From Gigaspora margarita (Eukaryota; Glomeromycota; Glomeromycetes; Diversisporales; Gigasporaceae): a stretch of DNA of 64,000 bases. Position numbers and translations under genes: made by a program. Under the pieces are notes generated by a model. It was given only the letters and a program-made list of their open reading frames with translations. It searched no databases and was not told the origin of the DNA. The stretch is from positions 248,541-312,540 of the forward strand of contig WTPW01000649.1 in assembly GCA_009809945.1 (NCBI GenBank), in the 5' to 3' direction. Below are positions 47,041 to 58,470 of the stretch, piece after piece (within the stretch, counting starts at the first letter, position 1; every line of letters starts with the position of its first letter).

Positions 47041-47439
47041 AAATTAGGAAATCAAGCTCTAGAATAATCCACACGTCGATTCTCGTATCTGATTGGCTAT
47101 TACGTACGTCGTACTAGCTTTTAATCCTGCACTTTGGCGTTTTACAAAAAAATTCTTATAATAATTACAGAATTATTAGATAGTGCAAGTAAGCAGTATA
47201 GAACGTCTAGTTTTGTTAATCCCATTTAAAAACTAGCTTTTTTTTTTAGCTAATATGAAATATAAAGCTTCGTTGCTGTCTCAATTCAGTGCAAGATCAC
47301 TGAAAAGCCTATCGTGTTAAGACAAGTAAGTATACAAAGTTATGCTGAACCTTTTATTACTTAGCTTTGAGGTAACATATAGTTCATTGAACCTATTGAG
47401 ATTTTATCTAGGTTATATGAAAAAAAAGCATAGCATATA

Positions 47440-47945
47440 GGATGTTGCACTATAGTTAGATGGGACATAATACAATAGCTAGAATGTGATGTAGCACCAA
47501 GACGTAGCACTATGATTAGAACGGAACGTAGCACTATAGTTAGAACGTGATGTAGCACATTAGTTAGTTAGAACAGGATATAGAACGATAGTTAGAACAG
47601 GATATAGAGCGACAGTTAGAACAGGGCATAGTGCTATGGTTAGGACATACCTTAGTAGTTAGAACAGGACGTACAGTAGTATGAAAGTTAGAACAAACAT
47701 AGCACAATAGTTAGATTCAGAACGTAGCGCAATAGTTAGATTCGGGAAAAAGAATGATAATTAGTAGCATAATGGATTCACGACGGTTAGATTTGGGACG
47801 TAGTGCGATAGTTAGATTCAGGATGTAGCACAATAGTTAGATTTGAGAGAACATAATAATTAGATTCAGTACATAGTACAATAGTTAGATTTGGGGGTGT
47901 AGTACAATAGTTGGGTTCAAGACATAATACGATAGTTAATTTAAT
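47440..47945. repeat. Minisatellite with AATAGTTAGATTCGGGAC units
   Basis: About twenty units of roughly 25-28 bp with the core GTAGCACAATAGTTAGA. Early units end AACAGGATAT or AACGTGAT and later ones TTCGGGA or TTTGGGA, so there are at least two subtypes. It lies inside the hAT-like element. Confidence 0.85.
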
Positions 47946-48559
47946 TTTTTTTGTATTTTTTTATTGTTTTTAGATATAAGATTTTACTTTTTTTATTTTT
48001 TTTAATAAAAATTTTAATAAAATTTTTATTAGATTCGGTTATTACAATTAGATTTATCTGAAAGTAAATTAAATTGAATACTTGAATTTTAATTAAATAA
48101 ATAAGATGACTTAAATAAATATTTTGTGGATACGTGCTTTAAATAAATATTTTATAAATGTNTTATAAAAATGTCCCNAATAAAAAAACAAGAGCATAAA
48201 AACTAGGGCTTGACATATTATACATACCCAATACTATTTTATGGGTTTATCTTACACACAAAATTCTCGTGATCTAGAAAATAGCCCAACAGATAGCCCA
48301 ACCCGGATAGTCTAACCTGGATATTCAGATTTTTACTATCTGAGATATTATCCGGATATATATACCCGGTTAGCTGTGATTATAACCCGGATATCTGAAT
48401 CATCTGCAGATAACCGGATAATACCCGATCTGGGTACAAACACTAGCCTGAACAAGCTTTGGACAATCTTGGATGTTTGGACAATTTTGGATGTAGACAA
48501 GCCAAAAAAGGCTATGGATAGCCAAAATGTACAACACTATTGTACAGTATACAACACTT

Positions 48560-49112
48560 AAAGACTACATTTGTTCTATTTTTAAAATTTAAATTTAAAG
48601 TTTTAATTTATTTAAAAAGTTAATTTTAATATTTTTAAAGTTGTTTAAATTTGATTGGCCAAATTTTCTATATTTTGATTAGTTAAAATTTTTTAAAATT
48701 TTATTATATAAATTCAAAACAATTTGATAGGTTAATTGTTTTAATGTGTTCTATTTTTGACATTTTTTATATGTTATCATATAAAAATACTATATGGGAT
48801 TGAGTCAGTAGAAAAGGAACAAATCATTTTTAATAAAATTTTTTTAATTTTTAAATTTAAATATCTTAACAAATATTTAATCAAATTTGCTAAAAATTTT
48901 TTATTTTAATCTTGAAATTATATAGAATTAAATAAAAAAAAATTTATTAAATTTACTAAGATAGTTGTTAAGTTAATTAATTTGTTAGAAAACAAAGCCA
49001 CTAAGTTGTAATAAATTAATTTAGCTATAAAATAATAGCTTTCTTTTTTTATCTTTATTAAATCAAAAATTATTGGTCTTTAAAGTTTGTATAGTCTTTA
49101 AATATCATGCAT
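48560..49112. other. Non-coding, contains a MITE F relic
   Basis: About 48795-49000 starts TTGAGTCAGTAGAAAAGGAA, like the left end of MITE F, followed by the foldback interior; the right end is lost. Nothing else was recognised. Confidence 0.5.
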
Positions 49113-49732
49113 CAGGATTGGCAAATGACTTTTAAATGACATAAATAACATTGTAACATGTTATTTGTCACTTTGTTATTAAAAGAAAATGATAAATAAC
49201 AAAAATAGATTATATTTAAAAATGCAAACATCAAGGTTTTGTGTCACTTTGGGCAGTTTAGGATTGGTTAAATCCTAAAACATCCAAAGTTTTAATATAT
49301 TATTTTAGAAAATTACTTCGATTCACAGCCTGTGAAATTCACACCCCCGTTTTAAAAAATTTCAAAAAAGTTTTCTATTTAAGTTAGGGTTAGGTTAGGC
49401 TGTAATAAATAGCAAACTTTATAGTAAAATTTAGCAAGAAATTTTTTTTTTGCATAAAAAAAAGTAGTTTCATAGACAAAATTTTACATTAGAAGTGATT
49501 TTTTAATTTTTTCGTAAAAAATACTTTGTTTTTGTTACACAAAGAAAATTTGCAGATCGTGCTGATTCTGCAATTTTGATTGGTCAAATGCAGGGTTGTG
49601 AATTTCACAGCCTGTTAAGATTAGCAATACTCATTATTTAAATAACAAAAATAACAAATAACCTATGTCATTTGTTACTAATTTGTCATTTGTTATGAAA
49701 ATTTTAAATGACAATATCATTTGCCATCCCTG
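49113..49732. mobile_element. hAT-like MITE, CAGGATTGGCAAATGA ends, interrupted
   Basis: It begins CAGGATTGGCAAATGAC and ends TCATTTGCCATCCCTG. Inner arms repeat AAATGACA and AACAAAT words. The flanks TCATGCAT and TTATGCAC match at 6 of 8. MITE E copy 2 lies inside. Confidence 0.7.
49325..49640. mobile_element. MITE E copy 2
   Basis: It is nearly identical to 20755-21060 over the whole length (CACAGCCTGTGAAATTCACA to TTAAGATTAGCAATACTC). The high identity and preserved TTAGGGTTAGG tract suggest a shared recent source. Confidence 0.87.
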
Positions 49733-50267
49733 TTATGCACTGTACCAAATTTAATAAAAAATTTTTTATTTGAATTTTGTAAATTTGTAAAATTTAAATA
49801 AAAAAATTTTTATCAAATTTGGTATAGTAATTGTCAAAATATTTTTGAACAAAAAAATCTTAATTATATAGTTCACGACATCTAAAGACTAAAACACATG
49901 ACTTGTTCTATTTTAAAAAATTTTATATTGAAATTTACTATTTTTTGATTTCTTGTATTTTGATTGGTCAAAATATTTTTTTTAAATTTTTTTTTTAATT
50001 AAAATAACAAATTAACCAATAGCAAGAGGTCAAAACATGTGACTTGTCCCATTTTCATTAATTTTTTTGATGCATTATATAAAAATTAAGCATCTTTAAA
50101 GTAATATAAATCAAAAATATATAATAATTATTTTAAAAATAAAGCCGCTAAGTTGTAGCAAATTAACTTGCTACAATTTAGCAACTTTCTTTTTTCATAT
50201 CTTTTATGTATTAAGAGCTATTAATTTGTGAAATTATTTTAGTCTTTAGGTGTCGTGCACTATATAA
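49733..50267. other. Non-coding AT-rich sequence with GAATTC-module relic
   Basis: Near 49755-49850 a small foldback (AAAAAATTTTTTATTTGAAT / AAAAAAATTTTTATCAAATT) represents the dispersed module also seen at 11.3 and 18.7 kb. Nothing else was found. Confidence 0.45.
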
Positions 50268-50513
50268 TATGAAAAAATGTATTTGTTGCACCTTGCAACA
50301 TGCCTTTTTTGTTATAGGTATTTTTTAACTCCAAATTTTACTAAAATAATACCTACTGCACTTCTAACAAAAAATGATCCTCTTACAATTCTGTATTAAT
50401 CTTAATTCTAACTCTAATTTAATCTTATTTTAATATTAATAAGGCCTTAAGGCATTATGGGCTGGTAACATATTGCAGGTATGACAAATATATTTTTTCA
50501 TATAATATAATAA
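50268..50513. mobile_element. MITE N, ATGAAAAAATGTATTTG ends
   Basis: The inverted ends are ATGAAAAAATGTATTTGTTG and CAAATATATTTTTTCAT, flanked by ATAAT-type sequence. The interior carries GAAGTGCAAT-type core sequence in reverse (CTGCACTTCTAACAAAAAAT). Confidence 0.65.
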
Positions 50514-51515
50514 TAAATTTGTAAATATATATTTTAAAAATTAAGTTATTTGTACTTTAAGTAATATGTCAACTATATATTATCTCTGTATTAATTAAGT
50601 TTTTATTTTTATTAATTAGAGTTAGAGTAAGCATCTAGATTAGAATTAGCATTTGGCACTTAGTAAAATCGCTCAAGAAAAACTTTTTATTAGAGCATAA
50701 AAGTAGTTTTACATACAGATTTTGAATAATAAGTGATTTTGCTAAAATAAATATTTTGTTTTGAATTTGCTAATTGTATTATGTTATATATAATTCTGAA
50801 ATCTGATTGGTTTGTATAATATATAAGCTATTATCACTTATATAACAAATAACTTAGTTCTATTTAAAATAAAAGTATAAATAAATTAATTAATTTTTAT
50901 TTAAAGAATATCAAATTTTAGAAAATAAAATTAAGTTTTATTAATATAAGATAAGTGGGATATTGTGATGAAGTTAAAGTTGTTAAAATAAAAACTTTTT
51001 TATTTTATTATAAAAAAAAAATTCTATTTGTTTGTAGTAAATTTTATATAAAAATAGAAATGTAGCCAACTGTTTTGAACAGTAATAACTGACTTTATAT
51101 ATTGTATTATAAAGTCAAAATTTAAGAGAGTGGAGTATTGTGGCAAATTGAGGATATCTTGTAACACTGTTGTTAGAATTGAATAATTTTTATGCTATTT
51201 GATTTGTTTCAACAAAATAAATCAAATAGTAGCAAAATCATTCAATTCAAATTATTAAATCACAAGATATAATCAAGTATATGCTATATAAAAAAAAGTT
51301 TAAAAAAATCTTAACAAAAGACAAGTTGGTTATATCTTATGATCTAATAGTCAAATTAAATAATTTAATTACCAATTTGTTCTTTTTATTGAAATAAATC
51401 AAATAATATAAAAACTTATAATAATTTGTTTAAACTAAACTTGTAAAAATTAAAATAAAATATTATGATATTTTTATTATATTTATTAAAAGAATATAAC
51501 TAATTTTAACCACTG
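50514..51515. other. Non-coding AT-rich sequence
   Basis: No gene was seen. About 50625-50760 contains another copy of the shared MITE core (GAGTTAGAGTAAGC, then AGCATAAAAGTAGTTTTACA). A small palindrome (TTGATTTGTTTCAACAAAAT) lies near 51200. Confidence 0.45.
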
Positions 51516-51602
51516 GTGATTAATAATAAACTTTAACCATAGGTTAAATTAATAAATTTTAACCATAGGTTAAATGAATAAATTTTAACCATAGGTTAAT
51601 AT
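51516..51602. repeat. Short tandem array of TTTAACCATAGGTTAAAT
   Basis: Four units of about 27 bp, each containing the palindrome AACCATAGGTT. It lies about 700 bp upstream of the transposase relic. Confidence 0.85.
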
Positions 51603-51739
51603 TAAAATTTTAACATATATTTTGATCATCATTAATTAATCATGACATAGTTTATAATTTATTCTTTATTTATAATTAATTTCATAATTTTTATTTGATC
51701 ACACCTTTTTCTTCTTACACTACCTACTTTTTTTGAATG

Positions 51740-52090
51740 TTATATTCACACTTTATATTGTATCTGCAGCTATATATCGTATTCGTGACTCTATATTGCA
51801 TTCATGGCTCTATATCACATTCACGGCTCTATATTGCACCCACAGTCCTATATTGTATCCAAGTCTTTTTATTGCATCAACGATTCTTTATCACATCCAC
51901 GATACTTACCACATCCATGATTCATTATTGCATCCATGTTTTTTATCGTATCACCAACGTTCACTTTGTTACAGCCACGTCTCTATCTACAACTTTTTCT
52001 TAGATATTGTATCTACAGCTACCTTACAATCTTTCATTAAATTTTGCATCTACTCCTGTCTCACGACTCTTTGTTTGATATTGTAACCAC
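51740..52090. repeat. Degenerate CTATATTGCATTCACGGCT minisatellite
   Basis: About a dozen units of roughly 25 bp (CTCTATATTGCATTCATGG and variants with ATCACATTCACGG). The overlapping frames at 51733-52086 are translations of this array and not protein genes. Confidence 0.75.
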
Positions 52091-52284
52091 ATCCCTACCT
52101 CACTTAGGTTGCATCCAGTTGCCTTACTATCTCTTTTTATTTGTCAATTTGTTTTACGGTCTCCGTTTTTTGATTATTTTTTTGTCTATCTACTCTGCTT
52201 AATTCACTTGTCATATTGTTACTACTTACCTTATTCTTTCTTGAATCATATCATTTATTTTTCTTATTACATACATATTTTAAA

Positions 52285-54929
52285 ATGGAGTCTTATATAG
52301 AATCGCCTTTTTTATATTATCCTTTGTCTGAAGATGACGAAAATTTTATTTATTAGCATCATCCTTCATATGAAAGTGATTTAATAAATGAAATTTAGCC
52401 AAACAGTTTTTGAGGACAATAAAGAAAGAGAAAATTCTGATGATAAGGATTCTGATGACGAAGAGTTAAAATTAAAAGCAGGCATGGAATTTAAAATATG
52501 GAAACAAGTTGAATCATATCTTGAGGACTATGCCAAAAGTGAAGGTTTTTGCTTTCGTAAAAGACGTCATGATACAGATCCAGTTGATAAAAGTATAATA
52601 CGTTGTCACACTTTTGAGTGTTCATATGCATGTATGCACGAAGCTAAAAAAGTAGTATTAGCAGAAAATAGAAGAGAAAGGGCTACAGGAATGATAGGTT
52701 GTTCTTGGCATGTTAATATGTCATTTTCTAAAAAAGCACTTGAAATTCAAATAACTAGCATCATAGATAAACATAATCATTCTATGAATCCTCTTATTAT
52801 AGAGATTGCACCAAGATTTCGTCATTTAACTAATGAGATGTTAGAAAAAATTAAATTCTGGACAATTCATGGGAGATTAGATATATCAATGCAATATAAC
52901 CTACTTACTGCATCATTTCCTGATAGAAAAGTTAATAAAAAAGATTTGAGTAATGCAATAGAGCATTATAAAAAACAATTAAAACCCCAAAAAAATGATG
53001 CTTGTCAAATTTTAACCAATTTGTACTTAAAGAAGGATGAGAATCCATTATAGGTAGTAAAGCCAAAAATTTGATTTGGATGGAAGAAGGTTGACAGGAT
53101 TGTTCTGGATGTCTCCAGATCAAACGCAAGCTTATGAACAGTTTCATAATATTGTAATTATTGATACAACATCCCAAACCAATTAATTTGATATAGTTTT
53201 ATTAATAGTTACGGTCATTAATAACAACTTTAGAAGCTTGGTAGTAGCAGCAGCACTTCTGGAAGATGAAACAGAGGCAACGTTTTCTTGGATTTTAGAT
53301 GAATTAAGATTAGCTTCCTCTGTTACTTCAGTCATTTTATATTCAGATGCAGATCCTGTATTAATCTCAGCTGTGCGAAATAATTATCAGGAAACTCAAC
53401 ATTTTTACTGCATATTCCATATAGGTTTAAATTTAAAAAAAAATTAAGAGGAAAGTTAGGTGATCAGTTTGAATTGTTTCAATCTAAATTTTTTACAATG
53501 CGTAATACCCTTTGCCAAAAACAATTCGAAGATAGATGGGCTCAAATAATTAAGGAGTTTCCTGCTTGTGAACATTATCTTACACACACATTGTATCCTT
53601 GTAGAAGTGGTTGGGCCAGTTACGCAGTTAATAGATATTTCACTGCAGAAATTCAGAGCATCCAATGGGCTAAAAATTCCAATAAAGTAATTAAAGAAAA
53701 GCTTAATTGGAGTTCATGATTGGTTGATGTTGTAGATAAAATTCAAGCAGTATTTGACAGATAGGCGAAAAGGGTGATAGTTAGTGAATTTAAAAACGAA
53801 ATGCCAACAAGTGGATTACCTAATATAATGGAAGAATACTTTCCTGAATTAAATAAGCTACTATGGGATTACCTTACTCCACAAATATTTCAAAAGCAGT
53901 GTGACCAGATGTCACAATCGCTTTGCTATGATGCATTTTTGGTTGATAATTGGTCTTCATTATTAGAGGTAATAATATTAATCAAATTTGAAAAAAATAA
54001 TTGCTTCATTACTTATTACCTAGAGAGACAATTAGTAAATTGAGGTGAGTATTATATGCTTTATTCTTTTTTTTCTTTTTTTAGAATACAGACAATTTCT
54101 GTGAATCAGAAATAGGAAGAGAGGACAATTATGATCAACCACAAGTACTATTTTCTTCATTAGTCAGCTGTATATGAATCATATTTTGGAAGTATGGAAA
54201 GTAGTAAGACATCGATCTTAGCAGACAATGCCCCAGTATATTATTTTGCTTTATGATGGTTCTCACTTATGCACTTGTCTTTGGCTCATAAACCAGGGCA
54301 TTGTCTGCAAACACTTTTTCAGAATTATGTCCTACTTTCAAAATACATGCTTTCATATTACTCTTATCCCACAATGATAGTATAACGATAGAAAAGGCAA
54401 CATTGATCAACAAATTTATTATTAAACTCCAACATACAAAGTCAGTGAAAACAAATTGAACTAGCTTCGTTCTCAACCATTACAATTTAATCACCTTGTT
54501 AATATTAGAAAAACAACTTACATTGAGAAAGAGCAAGGTCCTAAACAAAAATACAGGTTTGGGATAGGCTATGCGAAAAAAGCACTGGACTATGCAGTCT
54601 GGGCTGATAAAGTTGACGAATTCGTTAATTACTTAGAAAGGTTTATTGATACGATGAAAGATGATTTAGACAAGCAACAAGAAAATGTTAACGATATCAG
54701 AAATCTTGCTATTGATGATCCAATACGCGTTCAGCATAAAGGGCGCCAGCCCAACTGTTATAAATCAGGAGGAGAAGGACCATCAAAGAAAAAGACACAA
54801 ATTTCTCAAGAAACTATAGTTGATCATAGTAATGAGTTGGATCAAAATGTTAGTAACTCAAAACATGTTAGACATTGCTATAAATGTAAGCAAGCAGGTC
54901 ATTATGCTCCAACATGTCCAAATTTGTAA
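52285..54929 (+). pseudogene. FAR1-like MULE transposase, decayed
   Basis: The longest open part (52388-53053, 221 codons) carries a FAR1/WRKY-like zinc-binding N-terminus (GMEFKIWKQVESYLEDYAK, then IRCHTFECSYAC, then HNHSM). After a stop at 53051 and a frame change, the MULE catalytic core continues with VIIDTTSQTN (first D), VAAALLEDETEATFSWILDE and DADP (second D). Stops follow at 53184 and 53445. A further part (about 53448-54043) shows RWAQIIKEFPACEHYL and TLYPCRSGWASY, with stops at 53717 and 53762. The C-terminus (54654-54929) ends in a CCHC knuckle, CYKCKQAGHYAPTC. A piece with an internal inverted duplication (about 54180-54350) interrupts it. MULE proteins cut and paste DNA; this copy cannot make one. 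Terminal inverted repeats were not found. Confidence 0.85.
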
Positions 54930-55227
54930 TATGAACTTCAACTGCTACTTTATTGTACTATACCATATTGAAATATTGAAATAAATAAGGTATTGCGCTT
55001 CACTTATGGATATCTATGGGTATCAGGTATATAAATGTTATATGATAGTGTATGTATTAACTATATAAATTATAGTGCCACTTAATTAAGTTGATACAGT
55101 ATAACCTTTGTTTAAATTTATTACTACGCAAATTATACAAGTATTTAATATAGTACTAAATATACAGTATACTATATAATTATATATTACTTATATAAAT
55201 AAATACTATTGGCCGCTGTTATCACAT

Positions 55228-55474
55228 GGGGTGAGTCAATAGAAATCAAGCAAATTTTTTATAATAAAATTTTTTTGAAACTTTGAACAGAAATAACTTA
55301 ACAAAAATTTAATCAAATTTGATAAAAATTTTTTTAAATTAATTTTATAAACCTGTAGAATTAATTTAAAAAAAANTTNNTNAANTTTGATCAAGTTTTT
55401 GTTAAATTATCTTGATTTAAACTTTTAAAAAAAAGTACTAAAAAAAATTTGCTCGATTTCTATTGACTCACCCC
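55228..55474. mobile_element. MITE F copy 3, GGGGTGAGTC ends, 5-bp TSD
   Basis: It begins GGGGTGAGTCAATAGAAATC and ends with the complement GATTTCTATTGACTCACCCC. CACAT flanks both sides (55223-55227 and 55475-55479). The arms pair for most of the length. N lie near the right-centre. Confidence 0.82.
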
Positions 55475-55719
55475 CACATGACTAGGTTATATCACCAGGG
55501 GTAAGTTAGCAACATTCTTATTAAAATTAGAATACCTACAAAAAAAAATATATTGTTTTATTAGTTTTTATTTATTTGAACAAAAATTTTTAACTATAGG
55601 TTTTTAAAAATTAATATTTACAAATAAAAATTTGCAAAAATTAAAGGTTTTTTATAAAATTATTAATAACTTTAATAAGTTTTTATTAATTTTGTATAAA
55701 CATATAAATTTAAGACAAT

Positions 55720-56064
55720 TATCTTTCATCGCTAGTGCGATGCATCGCTACCCTCTGATCGACCAATCATTTTGTTTGTTTTGATTTTACATTAATCAAA
55801 ACAAAACAAATAGCAGCCAGGTTAAGATAGGGTGAGGGTTTGGTTAGGGAAGTTAGGAACAATAGTTAGATGACCTCCTAATTCAAAATTTTGCAAAGAA
55901 TTTTTTTTTCTAAGAAAAAATTGTAGTTTCATAGTCAAAATTTTAAGTTAGAAGCAATTTTTTAAAAAATTGTTGTTTCGCTTCAATTTCATATTACACC
56001 TAATCCTGCATCCCGATTGGTCGATCAGAGAGTGGCGATGCATCGCACTAGCGATGAATGATAA
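55720..56064. mobile_element. MITE H1, CATCGCTAGTGCGATGCATC ends, best-preserved copy
   Basis: The inverted ends of about 45 bp contain TCATCGCTAGTGCGATGCAT and TGATCGACCAATC. The interior has GGGTGAGGGTTTGGTTAGGG and the shared MITE core. Its CpG sites are intact, unlike copies H2 and H3. Confidence 0.87.
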
Positions 56065-56150
56065 CTCTCTAAATTTAAATAGCTTTATATTACTAATTTT
56101 AGTTAATTAGTATTTTTAAAATATATTAAAATTTTGTATAAATAATTACT

Positions 56151-56377
56151 GTCACAGCTGATGCTGAAGTTGGCTGATACTGAAGCTATGGGGTCTCGAT
56201 TTGAAACTATAAGCCCTGCTAAAATCTATATATACTCTATAAATATGAAATCTATACCCAAACCCTACTCTAACCCTATAAGACAAAAACAAAAAAAACT
56301 TCCAAAAAAAATTTTTAAATTTTATATCAAAATAGGTCATAACTTCAGCATTAGCCAACTTCAGCATCAGCTATGAC
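56151..56377. mobile_element. MITE L copy 2, GTCACAGCTGATGCTGAAG ends
   Basis: The inverted ends run about 35 bp from GTCACAGCTGATGCTGAAGT. AATTACT flanks both sides exactly (56144-56150 and 56378-56384). The two 71-residue frames on opposite strands with the same ISQLQHQL ending are a by-product of the palindrome. Confidence 0.88.
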
Positions 56378-56693
56378 AATTACTGTATCTTAAAATATAT
56401 ACAAAAAAATATTTTAAAAATTTTTAAATTTTAATTAAAGATAATTAAATAATTTCTATATTAAACTTCAGTTACTATAAATTATACTAGAAGTATTTAA
56501 TACTAGTATAATCAATTTTCTATAAATGCACTATATATATATAACAAAAATTTTGTATTTAGAGAAGTATTGTATTTAGAAAAATAAAAATCTACAAGGG
56601 CATGCTATTTATTATATAATTTTACTATAAATATATAGTTAGAGATAGTAATTGCATCTATATATTATATATATATATTTTTTATATCAAAGT

Positions 56694-56992
56694 TACCGCT
56701 ATAGGGAAAGGCTTTTATTCAAGTAAATCAGATCATGGGTGCCTCTAGGGGCACCCTGACATTTTGTTACATAGAAAAGAGTACAATTAGCCACACGTAC
56801 AATTTTTGGTTGTCTAATTTAAGTAGTCCGCCCAAAGGTTCTATACTAGTTGCTATACCTGCAACCCAACTAGAGGGTTACCTATTTAAACCTTCTAATC
56901 TATGCTTCTCCTACCAAATCCTCCTTGTATTACTAGTACAGTTCTCCATTATATGAGTCAGTCAAGGCCAGTTCCAGATGCTTGTGGAATCC
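56694..56992 (-). mobile_element. SINE-like retroposon 4, strongly 5'-truncated, minus strand
   Basis: Read on the minus strand it matches the 3' third of retroposons 3 and 5 (TAGTTGTACTC-type segment, GCAACCAAAA, TACTTAAATTAGAC, GGTTTAAATAGG). No tRNA head is present. The target duplication was not resolved. Confidence 0.75.
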
Positions 56993-57107
56993 TCTATATA
57001 TTATATTAACAATTAAGCAATCTATATTAAATAAAGTAATCACACTATACATGGATAAGGGTGGCTACTAAGTAAAAAATATTATGTAATAAATAGCACA
57101 CCCAAGA

Positions 57108-57387
57108 CAGTATTGTCATGGGATAGCCTTGGACAATAACTTGGACAATTTAGGACAATTTTGAACAATGAATTAAAGTAAAATTACTTATAATTTTATT
57201 AAGATAACCTATTTTAATTTTAACTGAAATGTGTTTAGCATCTAAAAAAATATATAGTTATATATTTTTTAGATAGATTTANTAATTATTAAAGCCTGAA
57301 CAAGCTTTGGACAATCTTGGACATTTGGACAATTTTGGACATAGATAAGCCAAAAAAGGCTATGGACAGCCAAAACATACAATACTG
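57108..57387. mobile_element. hAT-like MITE M copy 2
   Basis: It begins CAGTATTGTCATGGGATAGC and ends CATACAATACTG. The flanks ACCCAAGA and CCCCTAGA match at 6 of 8. It contains several TTGGACAA words near both ends and is uninterrupted at GCCTGAACAAGC. Confidence 0.87.
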
Positions 57388-57535
57388 CCCCTAGATGTAT
57401 ATATAGTAAAGCTACAACAAGACTATGCATTTAAAGAGATATTGTATTTATAAAGATTGTATTTAGAAGTTTAACTATAGTACAAAAATCTGTAATATAT
57501 AAATCAAAATAATTTTTAATTAAGGATTTATTAAT

Positions 57536-57830
57536 TTTGTGCACCGTGCATAGTTGTGCACCCCATAAAAACAAATAAAAACAATAATTTGAACAACTGT
57601 GCACCCCATAGTAACAAATACTAACAATAATTAGAGTTAGGGTTAGGGTTAGAGTTGGGGTTGGTTAGAAGTAGGATTAGGATTAAATTTAAAATTTAAA
57701 GGTATCATCGTGAGAAGAGCATTTTTTGTTAAAAGTGCAATAGGGGTTACCATAGTAAAATTTTGAGATTGCAATAGGAGTTATTCTAGTAAAAACATAT
57801 AGAGGTGCACAGCTATACATGTGCACATCT
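57536..57830. mobile_element. MITE with TGTGCACC ends and TTAGGG tract
   Basis: The left arm has TTGTGCACCGTGCATAGTTG then a direct second copy of GTGCACCCCATA. The right arm has GAGGTGCACAGCTATACATG then TGCACATCT. The interior reads GTTAGGGTTAGGGTTAGAG followed by the shared core. Confidence 0.7.
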
Positions 57831-58193
57831 TAAATAAACCCTTTAATTAAAATAAAAATTAAATTTGATTAATATTTAAATAGAACAAAAATCTAAAATA
57901 GACAAAAGTTTAGTTTGTACCAAAGTTTTACAAGATATTTTTTTTGTTAAAGTATCAAAAATATTTTTATTGTTTGAAGCATAATAAAGAACTTTATATA
58001 TTTATATAAGGTAATATAAAAGTTAAAATTTTGATCCATTAATAATAGTAATATCAAAAAAATATAATTTCAGTATTTGGTATCTGTTTTTATATACTTT
58101 CTTTCTTTTTTACAATCATTTCCTCTATAGATCAACCTCTATATAATTATACAAAATTTAACTACTTTTTTTTTATATAAAAATATCTTTATA
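57831..58193. other. Non-coding AT-rich sequence
   Basis: Nothing recognised beyond a short shared-core fragment near 57915-57965. Confidence 0.45.
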
Positions 58194-58470
58194 TAGTATT
58201 GTCACAGAATAGCTTTGGACAATGATTAGGACAAATTTTGGACAATTTTGGTCAATTAAATAAAGTAATATTAAAATTTTATTAAGATAATCTATTTTAA
58301 TTTTAACTAGAATGTGTTCAGCACCTAAAAAAATATATAGTTATATATTTTTTAGATAAATTTATTAATTATTAAAGCCTAGACAAGCTTTGGACAATAT
58401 TGGATGTTTGGGTAATTTTGAATGTGAACAAGCCAAAAAAGGCTATAGATAGCCAAAATGTACAATACTA
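58194..58470. mobile_element. hAT-like MITE M copy 3
   Basis: It begins TAGTATTGTCACAGAATAGC and ends TGTACAATACTA. The flanks TCTTTATA and CTTTTATA match at 6 of 8. It is colinear with 57108-57387. Confidence 0.85.

Larger units (their letters stand above)
46555..48445. mobile_element. Non-autonomous hAT-like element, 1891 bp
   Basis: The ends are TAGTGATTGTACCCGATC and GATCTGGGTACAAACACTA. GCCTGAAC is duplicated exactly (46547-46554 and 48446-48453), and the uninterrupted MITE M copies read GCCTGAACAAGC. Subterminal blocks repeat ACCCGGATA / TATCCGG words many times on both sides. The interior has a nested MITE (46746-47040) and a minisatellite (47440-47945). No transposase is present. Several N are included. 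Confidence 0.92.
46371..48539. mobile_element. hAT-like MITE M copy 1, split by a 1.9-kb insertion
   Basis: Left part 46371-46554, right part 48446-48539. Without the insertion it is about 270 bp and matches 57108-57387 and 58194-58470. TTGTACAG flanks it on both sides (46363-46370 and 48540-48547). Confidence 0.9.

Noticed and set aside
51733-52086. 117-residue protein upstream of the MULE relic
   Set aside because: It is the translation of a degenerate tandem repeat, and two frames look equally protein-like.
56152-56376. Two 71-residue proteins on opposite strands
   Set aside because: They mirror each other because the underlying MITE is palindromic.
57620-57665. True telomere
   Set aside because: The TTAGGG-like tract is short, degenerate, internal and embedded in a MITE.
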